Below are positions 1 to 6,024 of a stretch of DNA of 14,866 nucleotides, piece after piece (position 1 is the stretch's first letter; each line of letters starts with the position of its first letter). Below the pieces are notes generated by a model. That model worked only from the letters and a program-made list of their open reading frames with translations, did not search any database and was not told where the DNA came from. Position numbers and translations under genes: made by a program. The DNA is from JBGPIT01 sp041485125 (GTDB lineage: Bacteria; Desulfobacterota; Binatia; UTPRO1), in assembly GCA_041485125.1 (NCBI GenBank), contig JBGPIT010000085.1, forward strand, positions 1 to 14,866. Reading direction: 5' to 3'.

Positions 1-1392
1 CGCGGCTGGCTCGAATGCACGGGGCCCGTCACCGCGCGCGGGCTCGCGGCGCGTCTCGGCGTGCCGTCGGGCGCTGTCGACGCCGCGCTCGCGCGCCTCG
101 AAGGCGACGGCGTCGTCCTGCGCGGCTCGTTCACGCCGGGCGAGGCCGCCGGGGGCGAATGGTGCGAGCGCCGGCTCCTCGCCCGCATTCATCATCTGAC
201 GGTCGGGCGGCTGCGACGTGAGATCGATCCCGTCACCGCCGCCGACTTCATGCGCTATCTCTTCCGCTGGCAGCACGTCGCCACCGGCGCGCACCTGCAT
301 GGACGCGACGGCCTCGCGGCCGTCATCACGCAGCTCCACGGCCTCGAGCTGCCGGCGCCGTCGTGGGAGCGGAGCGTCCTGCACGCACGGATCGAGCACT
401 ACGACCCCACCCTTCTCGACGAGCTCTGCTTCGCGGGCGTGGTCGCGTGGGGCCGCTTCTCGCCGCTCGCCGAGCTCGCGCCCGGCACACGGCCGCGCCG
501 CCGTACCGCGCCGACCCGGGTCGCACCGCTCGCGCTCGCGCTGCGCGACGACATGGGACCGCTCCTCGCCGCCCGCGGAACGCAGAGCGAGATGACGTCG
601 ACCGGACCGCTCGCGCTCGCCGCGAAGACGCCGGGCGACACGACCGTCAAGCCCGAGCGTCTCTCGGCGGTGGCCCGCGAGGTGCTCACGGTGCTGCGCA
701 CCGACGGCGCATCCTTCCTCGGCGACATCGCGCGCGCGGCGGGCCTCGAGCCGATCGCCGCCGAGGAAGCGCTCTGGGAGCTGGTCGCGCGCGGGCTCGT
801 GACCGGCGACGGCTTCGCCGGTCTCCGCACCCTGCTGGCACCCGTCGAGCCCGCACCCGAGCGCCGCCTGCGCGCGCTCCGCGGCGGAAGGGCTCCGCGC
901 CGCGCCCTCCCGGTCGGACGCTGGGCGCTCCTGCGCGGGCGCACCCCGACCGTCTCCGGCGACGCCGTCGCCGAGCACGCCGCGCGCGCGCTGCTGCGTC
1001 GCTGGGGCGTGGTGATGCGCGAGCTCCTCGCCCGCGAGTCGCTGGCGCCGCCGTGGCGCGTGCTGCTCGCCGTGTTCCGCCGCTTGGAGGCGCGCGGTGA
1101 GGTGCGCGGCGGCCGCTTCGTCGCCGGCTTCGTCGGCGAGCAGTTCGCGTTGCCCGAGGCCGTCGAGGCGCTCCGCGCCGTACGGCGCCAGCGTGACGAC
1201 GAGGAGGTCGTGACGATCGCCGCCGCCGATCCCTTGAATCTCGCCGGCATCATCACACCGGGCGCGCGCGTGTCGCCGCTCTCGAACCAGGTGATCGCCT
1301 ACGTCCGCGGCATCGCGGTCGAGATCGGCGAGGCCGAGTTCGTGCGGCATCGACTCGCAACGCCGCCGCTCGCCGCACCCGCCGGCGGCTGA
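1..1392 (+). CDS. lhr: Lhr-type large ATP-dependent DNA helicase, C-terminal part (5' truncated by window edge)
   Basis: The frame is open from base 1 (first residues RGWLECTGPVTARGLAARLG) to a TGA at 1390-1392, giving 463 visible residues and no start. The opening stretch looks like a winged helix (VPSGAVDAALARLEGDGVVLRGSFTPG). The end carries the motif I associate with the C-terminal region of long bacterial Lhr proteins: RWGVVMRELLARES, PPWRVLLAVFRRLEARGEVRGG and RFVAGFVGEQFALPEAVEALR (visible residues about 355-415). Lhr proteins are superfamily 2 helicases of about 1,500 residues in their long form, linked to DNA repair. The RecA-like motor domains lie outside the window, so helicase activity cannot be judged here. 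The long form's C-terminal region has been tied to uracil-DNA glycosylase activity in E. coli; I cannot confirm those residues. It converges on the RudS-like gene with a 22-bp gap. The family call is fairly firm; the exact function is not. Confidence 0.85.
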   Translation, partial: RGWLECTGPVTARGLAARLGVPSGAVDAALARLEGDGVVLRGSFTPGEAAGGEWCERRLLARIHHLTVGRLRREIDPVTAADFMRYLFRWQHVATGAHLHGRDGLAAVITQLHGLELPAPSWERSVLHARIEHYDPTLLDELCFAGVVAWGRFSPLAELAPGTRPRRRTAPTRVAPLALALRDDMGPLLAARGTQSEMTSTGPLALAAKTPGDTTVKPERLSAVAREVLTVLRTDGASFLGDIARAAGLEPIAAEEALWELVARGLVTGDGFAGLRTLLAPVEPAPERRLRALRGGRAPRRALPVGRWALLRGRTPTVSGDAVAEHAARALLRRWGVVMRELLARESLAPPWRVLLAVFRRLEARGEVRGGRFVAGFVGEQFALPEAVEALRAVRRQRDDEEVVTIAAADPLNLAGIITPGARVSPLSNQVIAYVRGIAVEIGEAEFVRHRLATPPLAAPAGG

Positions 1393-1395
1393 CCC

Positions 1396-1415
1396 GCGCG
1401 CGCGGCGACGCGCGC
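1396..1415. terminator. GC hairpin between convergent lhr and rudS-like genes
   Basis: GCGCGCG (1396-1402) pairs with CGCGCGC (1409-1415) around a six-base loop (1403-1408). It fills nearly all of the 22-bp gap between two convergent stop codons, so it could end transcripts from both sides. There is no T-tract on either strand, so a classical intrinsic terminator is not shown. Confidence 0.4.
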
Positions 1416-2473
1416 TATACGTGGTTCCGCAGCATCAGCTCCTTCGGGTGCGGGCTCAGGTACCACTGGTCGCGGACGTACCCGACGTCGTGGCGACGGA
1501 CGTGGTGCTTGAGGAGCGTGATCGGGACGATCAGCGGCACCAGGCCGCAGGCGTAGTCGTCGATCACGGTCGCGAGCTCCTGGCGCTCGCCGGCGTCGAG
1601 ATGCTCACGACAGAACCCGGCGAGGTGCTGCAGCACGTTGACGTGCTTCTTCGGCGTCGCGTGCACGGCGAGGCCGGCCATCAGGATCTCGCCGTAGCGC
1701 TGCGCGACGGCGGCCGGTCGCGTGCCCTTCTGCTCGGCGACCAGCCGGCCGAGCGCGGCGTAGTGCCGCCGGCTGTGGGCCAGCATGAGGAACTTGTGGG
1801 CGGTGTGGAACGCCACCAGCGCCGCGCGTGACGGCCCGGCGTCGACGAGGCTTCGCCAGCGCCGATAGCAGAAGATCCGCTCGATGAAGCTCTCGCGCAG
1901 GACTGGGTCGTTCAGGCGTCCTTCCTCCTCGACGGGGATCAACGGCAACGCCGCGGTGAACGCGGCGGCGAAGAGGCCCTGCCCACGCCGGCTCGCCATG
2001 CCGCTCGCGCCGTACACGCGCACCCGCTCCATCCCGCAGCTCGGCGAGTCCTTCTTGAAGACGTAGCCGGAGAGATCGAGCGCGGCGAGCGCGCGCACGC
2101 GCTCGGCCGAGAAGCGCCGCATGCGCTCGCTGTGGTCAGTGCCGCTGCCGACGCCGATCATGCGCGGCGCATCGGGCGTCCCGACCAGTCGCACCGCTTC
2201 GCGCGGCACGCCCATGCCGACCTCGACCTCGGGACAGACCGGCACCCACTCGACGTAGCGGCCGAGCAGGTCGGTCAAGAAGCGATCGTGCTTGTGCCCA
2301 CCGTCGAAGCGGACGCTCGCGCCGAGCAGACAGCTGCTGACGCCGAGGCGGATCGCGTCCTCGCCGGCGTCGGCCGCGCCCCGCCGCTCCGGGGCGGCGA
2401 CTGTCGTCCTCCGCGCCACGGCGCGACTGTAGCGAGCGGCGAATGTCCGCGACAGCCGGCGGCCCAATTGCAT
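1415..2473 (-). CDS. rudS: RudS-type tRNA 4-thiouridine desulfidase (DUF523/TudS + DUF1722 fusion)
   Basis: A 352-residue protein with two domains. Residues about 41-180 are DUF523/TudS: GVSSCLLG (C48), PVCPEVEVGMGVPRE (C80) and KKDSPSCGM (C146) supply the three cysteines known in the family to hold a [4Fe-4S] cluster. Residues about 200-352 are DUF1722/YbgA: FHTAHKFLMLAHSRRHY, HVNVLQHLAGF and YLSPHPKEL. TudS enzymes remove sulfur from thiouracil; the fused form, RudS, has been described as a desulfidase converting tRNA 4-thiouridine to uridine, with DUF1722 proposed to contact tRNA. The ATG at 2473 was chosen because AAGGAG (2483-2488) lies 9 nt upstream; the frame continues to 2530 without a better start. 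A GTG at 2419 (334 residues) would drop much of the roughly 40-residue extension before the TudS domain, but lacks a ribosome site. Domain call firm; substrate is by homology. Confidence 0.8.
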   Translation of the reverse strand: MQLGRRLSRTFAARYSRAVARRTTVAAPERRGAADAGEDAIRLGVSSCLLGASVRFDGGHKHDRFLTDLLGRYVEWVPVCPEVEVGMGVPREAVRLVGTPDAPRMIGVGSGTDHSERMRRFSAERVRALAALDLSGYVFKKDSPSCGMERVRVYGASGMASRRGQGLFAAAFTAALPLIPVEEEGRLNDPVLRESFIERIFCYRRWRSLVDAGPSRAALVAFHTAHKFLMLAHSRRHYAALGRLVAEQKGTRPAAVAQRYGEILMAGLAVHATPKKHVNVLQHLAGFCREHLDAGERQELATVIDDYACGLVPLIVPITLLKHHVRRHDVGYVRDQWYLSPHPKELMLRNHV

Positions 2474-2482
2474 TCGGCCCGG

Positions 2483-2488
2483 CTCCTT
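2483..2488 (-). promoter_or_regulatory. Ribosome binding site deciding the rudS-like start
   Basis: AAGGAG on the minus strand, 9 nt before the ATG at 2473-2471. It favours this start over the upstream frame opening at 2530 and the GTG at 2419. Confidence 0.6.
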
Positions 2489-2495
2489 GGCAAAC

Positions 2496-2505
2496 ATGCG
2501 CGCAT
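2496..2505. repeat. 10-bp palindrome in the rudS-sodC divergent gap
   Basis: ATGCGCGCAT is a perfect palindrome in the middle of the 57-bp space between the two divergent start codons. It could be an operator for either gene, but a single 10-bp palindrome in GC-rich DNA may be chance. Confidence 0.25.
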
Positions 2506-2530
2506 CCACGAGGGGGAGGGAGGAACGCAC

Positions 2531-3046
2531 ATGAAGAAATCAATGCACCTCGCGTGCACGATCGCGATCGCGCTCGCGGCCGCGGCCTGCTCGAGCGGGG
2601 GCGGCACCGCGAAGGCACATCTGGACGGACGGAGCGGCAGCCCGGTGAGCGGCGACGCGACGTTCACCGACAAAGGCGGCAAGGTCGAGGTGGTCATCGA
2701 GGCGAGCGGCCTCACGCCCGGCAACCACGGCGTCCACGTCCACGAGAAGGGCGATTGCAGCGCGTCCGACGCGTCGTCGGCGGGCCCGCACTTCGCGCCG
2801 GGTGGCGGCGCGCACGCCGGTCCGACCGACGCCGGCCGTCACGGCGGCGACCTCGGCAACCTCGAGGCGGGTGCCGACGGCAAGGCCAAGCTGACGATCA
2901 CGTCGGACAAGATCACGGTCGCGGCGGGTGAGCACTCGGTCGTCGGCAGGGCAATCGTGATCCACGCCGATGCGGACGACCTCAAGTCGCAACCGGCGGG
3001 CAACTCCGGCTCGCGCGTCGCCTGCGGTGTCATCGCCAAAGAGTAG
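2531..3046 (+). CDS. sodC: Periplasmic Cu/Zn superoxide dismutase, lipoprotein type
   Basis: A 171-residue protein converting superoxide to peroxide and oxygen outside the cytoplasm. It starts with a lysine-containing N-terminus and a hydrophobic stretch ending in AAAC (C20), which resembles a lipobox, so it is probably a lipid-anchored envelope protein. All metal ligands of the family appear in order: copper H69, H71, H145; bridging H87; zinc H95, H104, D107 (in HGVHVHEKGDC, GPHFAPGGGAHAGP, RHGGDLGN and GRAIVIHADADD). C76 and C165 fit the conserved disulfide, and R162 in GSRVACGVI fits the arginine near the copper site. The ATG is preceded by GGGAGG (2518-2523) 7 nt upstream. The same frame opens at 2132, but that part is antisense to the RudS-like gene and is rejected. 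Length is normal for bacterial SodC. High confidence. Confidence 0.95.
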   Translation: MKKSMHLACTIAIALAAAACSSGGGTAKAHLDGRSGSPVSGDATFTDKGGKVEVVIEASGLTPGNHGVHVHEKGDCSASDASSAGPHFAPGGGAHAGPTDAGRHGGDLGNLEAGADGKAKLTITSDKITVAAGEHSVVGRAIVIHADADDLKSQPAGNSGSRVACGVIAKE

Positions 3047-3080
3047 CGATCGACCGCCGCCTGCCGCGGCAATGCAGGAC

Positions 3081-3108
3081 GGTGCCGGCGCGCCCTCGCG
3101 CCGGCACC
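3081..3108. terminator. Strong bidirectional hairpin between sodC and the HNH gene
   Basis: A perfect 12-bp stem (3081-3092 with 3097-3108) closes a four-base loop, CCCT. It sits in the 101-bp gap between the convergent stop codons of sodC and the HNH gene, 34 bases after the sodC stop. There is no T-run after either arm, so it may act as a transcript-end stabiliser or a factor-assisted terminator. Confidence 0.6.
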
Positions 3109-3147
3109 CATCCCATCCGCGGTCGGCCTCGGCCCATCCGCCATCGA

Positions 3148-3504
3148 CTACCGGTCGCGGTCGCGGCCGGTGAGATAGTCGCCGAGGATGCCCTTGGTGT
3201 GCTCCGCCTCGTGGCAGTAGGTGCAGAGGTTCTCCCAGTTGCTGCCGTCGGCCGGATTGTGGTCGTGGTTGCCGTCCTTGTGGTGGACGGTGAGCAGGTG
3301 GAGCGTGTCGGCCTCGAACTCGCGGGCGCAGCGCGCGCAGATCCAGCCGTGCAGCGCGAGCGAGCGCTCGCGGTAGCCATGCGCACGCGCGGCGCGACTC
3401 GCCTGCACCTCGCGCAGCAGTGACTCCATCGACGGCTTCGCGGCGGCGGTCCCAGCGCCGACCGGTGTCGTCACGCGCCGGCGTCGAGGCTTGAAGCTCT
3501 TCAT
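3148..3504 (-). CDS. Small HNH-family nuclease, YajD-like
   Basis: A 118-residue protein with a basic N-terminal tail (KPRRRR) and one HNH domain. Visible parts are the first zinc-type cysteine pair ICARC (C56, C59), the core VHHKDGNHDHN (H74, H75, D77, N79), N92, and the second pair LCTYCH (C94, C97, H98) followed by H102. The spacing resembles E. coli YajD, a protein of similar size and poorly known role. The family cuts nucleic acid with one bound metal; which substrate this one uses is unknown. The ATG at 3504 lies 11 nt after the stop of hemQ, so the two are almost certainly cotranscribed, although no clear Shine-Dalgarno precedes it. The frame is open upstream to 3681, but that overlaps hemQ and is a shadow. 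Confidence 0.75.
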   Translation of the reverse strand: MKSFKPRRRRVTTPVGAGTAAAKPSMESLLREVQASRAARAHGYRERSLALHGWICARCAREFEADTLHLLTVHHKDGNHDHNPADGSNWENLCTYCHEAEHTKGILGDYLTGRDRDR

Positions 3505-3515
3505 CGCCGCACCCG

Positions 3516-4328
3516 TTACAGGCGGAGGACGGACTCCAGCTCGTCGGCGCCGAAGCGCACGCCGACGTAGAACGATCCGAAGAGGCCGTAGCGCGCGCTG
3601 CCCGGATCGAAGCGCATCTCGTAGACGACGTCGCGGATCGCCTTCAGGTCGTTCGAGAAGAGCGTGACGCCCCACTCCCAATCGTCGATTCCCGTCGCGC
3701 TCGTGATCAGCTGGCTGACGCGGGTGGCGTAGCGGCGGCCGGCGTCGCCGTGGCCCTGCATCAGCTTCTTCCGCGCCTCGAACGGCAGCGTGAACCAGTT
3801 GTCGCCGTCGCGCCGCGCTTTCGCCATCGGGTAGAAGCAGACGATCGGAAAATTGTCCGGGAGACGCGGGTGCAGGCGCGAGTCGGCGTAGGCCGTCATG
3901 CGTTTCCGGAAGGCGCCCATCTTCGCGGCGAAGTCCTCGGAGGCGGGATTAATGTTTTGATCGTCGATCAGGGTGCGCGCCCAGTCGGCGTCGCTCGTCA
4001 TGTACTCGCTCGCTTCCGAGAGCGAGAGAAACGAGAACACCGGCGTGAGACAGGTACCGAGCGCGCTGGCGGCGATCTCCTGGCCGAGCTGCTGGTGGCG
4101 CTGGAGATCGGGATGGACGGCCATCACGCCGAAGTCACCCTTGCCGATGAGCGCGAGCGGCACCAGCTGCAGGCCTTCCTCGGCGAGCGCGCCGCCGAGC
4201 CATCCCCGCGCCTCGCTGACGGCGGCCGCCCGTGCCTCGGACGACAGTCCGCGCCAGCGGGCGCGATCGATGCGATAGAACCAGTGCGAGACGGTCCATC
4301 CCGCGGACGGGACGAGTGACGGCGGCAT
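3516..4328 (-). CDS. hemQ: Coproheme decarboxylase HemQ/ChdC (chlorite dismutase family)
   Basis: A 270-residue heme-binding enzyme of the coproporphyrin-dependent route, which decarboxylates two propionates of coproheme with peroxide to give heme b. The C-terminal half carries family blocks FYPMAKARRDGDNW, LPFEARKKLMQGHGDAGR, TGIDDWEWGVTLF and VYEMRFDPGSARYG. H193 fits the proximal heme ligand. Y166 (27 residues before it) and Q206 (13 after it) match the spacing of catalytic Tyr and distal Gln in the Firmicutes enzyme (Listeria Y147/H174/Q187 from memory). Chlorite dismutases have Arg at the distal place, so this is HemQ rather than a chlorite-degrading enzyme. The ATG at 4328 is the only plausible start; an upstream TTG at 4364 would lie on the promoter. 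It is followed closely by the HNH gene and preceded by the DUF4149 gene on the same strand. Confidence 0.92.
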   Translation of the reverse strand: MPPSLVPSAGWTVSHWFYRIDRARWRGLSSEARAAAVSEARGWLGGALAEEGLQLVPLALIGKGDFGVMAVHPDLQRHQQLGQEIAASALGTCLTPVFSFLSLSEASEYMTSDADWARTLIDDQNINPASEDFAAKMGAFRKRMTAYADSRLHPRLPDNFPIVCFYPMAKARRDGDNWFTLPFEARKKLMQGHGDAGRRYATRVSQLITSATGIDDWEWGVTLFSNDLKAIRDVVYEMRFDPGSARYGLFGSFYVGVRFGADELESVLRL

Positions 4329-4364
4329 GACGGCGATTGTAGGGAGCGCCGTCCGGAGCGTCAA
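4329..4364 (-). promoter_or_regulatory. Consensus-like sigma-70 promoter for hemQ, predicted leaderless
   Basis: On the minus strand TTGACG (4364-4359) is followed by a 17-base spacer and TACAAT (4341-4336); each hexamer differs from consensus at one base. Only seven bases separate the -10 box from the hemQ ATG, so transcription should begin at or within one or two bases of the start codon and leave no ribosome binding site. No Shine-Dalgarno is seen there, which agrees. This is the best promoter I could find in the window. Confidence 0.7.
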
Positions 4365-4416
4365 TTCACGACGCGCAGGCCCGCCCGGCGCGGCCGCGGC
4401 TCACGATCGCACCCCG

Positions 4417-4842
4417 TCAGCGCATCACCGCCGCGGCGACCGCGAGGAGGAGCAGCGCGAGGATCGTCGAGTTCAGCATGGTCGAGAGGTTGTGGAGACG
4501 CGCGAAGCGCTCGGGATGGCGATCGTGTGCCTCGCGCAGGCGTGGCAAGAGGACGTAGTAGGCGACGATGGTGCAGGTGAGCCCGCCGGCGACCGGCAGC
4601 GCGAGGCGCACCGCCTCCGAGACCGGCAGGGTCTCGGCGGAGCGCGCGAGCGATACGGCGCCGAGCGCGATGAAGCCGCAGATGATGCCGGCGAGGTGAT
4701 AGCGCGGGAAGAGACGGCGCAGCAGGCGCGTCGCGTCGCCCGGCGTGCTGAAGGCGTGGATCGTCGGCAGCATCACGAACGAGAAGCTGACGACGGTGCC
4801 GAGCCAGACCGCCACCGCCACCACGAAGAGGAATCGGAGCAT
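4417..4842 (-). CDS. DUF4149 (TMEM205-like) four-helix membrane protein
   Basis: A 141-residue membrane protein with four predicted helices (residues about 3-25, 48-67, 78-99, 122-140) and short polar loops. Family-like marks are FVMLP in helix 1, LFPRYH (45-50) at the start of helix 2, LPRLREAHD (99-107) after helix 3, and RLHNLSTMLNS (116-126) leading into helix 4. These fit the DUF4149 family, for which no clear function is known. The ATG at 4842 is chosen because GGAAGAG lies 7 nt upstream; the frame is open to 4878. It is divergent from the MaoC-like gene (68 bp between starts) and lies 88 bp upstream of hemQ on the same strand, so some readthrough into hemQ is likely even though hemQ has its own promoter. 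Histidines at 49 and 117 near the membrane faces could bind a cofactor, but this is a guess. Confidence 0.75.
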   Translation of the reverse strand: MLRFLFVVAVAVWLGTVVSFSFVMLPTIHAFSTPGDATRLLRRLFPRYHLAGIICGFIALGAVSLARSAETLPVSEAVRLALPVAGGLTCTIVAYYVLLPRLREAHDRHPERFARLHNLSTMLNSTILALLLLAVAAAVMR

Positions 4843-4910
4843 CGCCGCACTCTTCCACGGCGCGGCTCGGCATGACAACCATGATCCCGCGCTGCTAGAG
4901 GAGGCCCGTC

Positions 4911-5786
4911 ATGGCGGATCACGACGCATACTTTCCGCACCACGAGGTCCACGTCGGCAAGGACCTCGGCGGGCGCGAGATGACGATCACCGGCGCCGAC
5001 GTCGGGAAGTACGAGGCCGGCACCGGCGGACCGTCGGCGGCGGCGACGACCGCGGCGGCCGACGCCCTCGCCCCCGCCCTCCTCTTCCACTCCGAGGTCT
5101 ACCGCAGCCTGTCGTGGTACCTGCCGAACGTCTTCGGCAACCTGCACGCCCGCCAGGAATGGGAGTTGTTCGCGCCGCTCACGATCGGCGGCACCATCCG
5201 CTCGCGCTCGACCGTCGTCGAGCGCTATCTCAAGCGCAATCGCGAGTACGTCGTGAACGAGGTCGTGCTGACCGACTCTGGCGGCCGCTGGCTCCAACGC
5301 AGCCGCACGCATCAGAGCTTTCTCGTCGAGGACGAGCGCCGCGGCATCGTCGTCGACCGCGAGCGCGAGCGGCGGAGCGATCGGCAGTTCGTGGTCGGCG
5401 AGGGCGACGGCGAGGAGGTCGCACCGCTGGTGCGGCCGATCACGCTCGCGATGTGCGAGGCGTTCTCGGGACCGGAGAAGAACTACCACACCGATCGCGC
5501 CATGGCGCAGGCGCTCGGCTTTCCCGACGTCGTCGTGCAGGGGATGCTCTCGGTGTGCTTCGTCGCGGAGCTGATGACGCACGCCTTCGGCATCGGCTGG
5601 CTCCGCGCCGGCAAGCTCGACGTCCGTCTCGTGAACGTCGTCTGGCCCGACGACGTCGTCACTACCCGCGGCAAAGTGCGCGAGGAGATCGCCGAGGGCA
5701 GCCGCCGCCGCGTCCACCTCGACGTCTGGTGCGAGAAGAGCGACGGCACCAAGACGATCGTCGGCAGCGCAAGCGCTTTGCGCTGA
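4911..5786 (+). CDS. Double-hotdog MaoC-like acyl dehydratase
   Basis: A 291-residue cytoplasmic protein. Residues about 60-145 form a FAS1-like N-terminal hotdog (ARQEWELFAPLTIGGTIR, then a strand-rich part ending in RSRTHQSF), and residues about 165-291 a second MaoC-type hotdog with NYHTDRAMAQALGFPD and VVQGMLSV. Relatives hydrate or dehydrate acyl-CoA thioesters, or act in fatty-acid and polyketide routes. The usual hydratase-2 motif reads S-G-D-x-N-P-x-H; here it is SGPEKNYH, so the His is kept (H193) but the catalytic Asp place holds Pro (P188). The acid may come from elsewhere, or the enzyme may do a different reaction. A strong ribosome site (AGAGGAGG) precedes the ATG. Substrate unknown; the neighbours give no pathway, though a thiolase lies further along the window. 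Confidence 0.8.
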   Translation: MADHDAYFPHHEVHVGKDLGGREMTITGADVGKYEAGTGGPSAAATTAAADALAPALLFHSEVYRSLSWYLPNVFGNLHARQEWELFAPLTIGGTIRSRSTVVERYLKRNREYVVNEVVLTDSGGRWLQRSRTHQSFLVEDERRGIVVDRERERRSDRQFVVGEGDGEEVAPLVRPITLAMCEAFSGPEKNYHTDRAMAQALGFPDVVVQGMLSVCFVAELMTHAFGIGWLRAGKLDVRLVNVVWPDDVVTTRGKVREEIAEGSRRRVHLDVWCEKSDGTKTIVGSASALR

Positions 5787-5864
5787 TCCGGCCCGACCAC
5801 CGTCGCGTCCGCGCCCACACCCAACGGAAATCCCGCGCTCCGCAACTGACGCAATCTGTTACAG

Positions 5865-5885
5865 AGGCGACGGTCGCGCCTTTTT
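5865..5885 (+). terminator. Probable intrinsic terminator after the MaoC-like gene
   Basis: AGGC (5865-5868) pairs with GCCT (5878-5881), with further inner pairing possible in the GC-rich centre, and is followed directly by TTTTT (5881-5885). It is the only hairpin plus T-run I found in the window. It lies about 80 bases after the dehydratase stop. It could also act as an attenuator for the deacetylase gene downstream if a promoter lies before it. Confidence 0.45.
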
Positions 5886-5888
5886 GGT

Positions 5889-5961
5889 GGTGAAGAAGAA
5901 GTTGGAGCTTCACCGGTTCCGAGTGCCGGCCGCGCGGGTCGCATCGCTCGCCGGCCGGCAC
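5889..5961 (+). other. Two tandem hairpins in the leader of the deacetylase gene
   Basis: GGTGAAG (5889-5895) pairs with CTTCACC (5908-5914) around a 12-base loop. GTGCCGGCCG (5923-5932) pairs perfectly with CGGCCGGCAC (5952-5961) around a 19-base loop. Together with the terminator-like hairpin just before, they occupy much of the 238-bp gap between the dehydratase stop and the deacetylase start. No known riboswitch was recognised. Confidence 0.4.
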
Positions 5962-6024
5962 CGTTCCGCTCGCCGCCACCGCATTGACCGGACGGCGGCT
6001 TCCGTGCGACGGGCAGTCGTGTCC

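Noticed and set aside
2468..2497. Possible sodC promoter TTGCAT with AAACAT 18 bases on
   Set aside because: The -10 box matches only three of six bases, and it overlaps the rudS start and its ribosome site; too weak to call.
2132..2530. N-terminal extension of sodC in the same frame
   Set aside because: It would put 133 residues before the signal peptide, and it is antisense to the RudS-like coding region.
4389..4398. CGCGGCCGCG palindrome between DUF4149 and hemQ
   Set aside because: A 10-bp GC-only palindrome is expected by chance in this composition and is not placed at the promoter.
4843..4910. Possible promoters in the gap between the DUF4149 and MaoC-like genes
   Set aside because: TTGTCA and CATGAT were seen, but no paired box at 16-18 bases was found for either.
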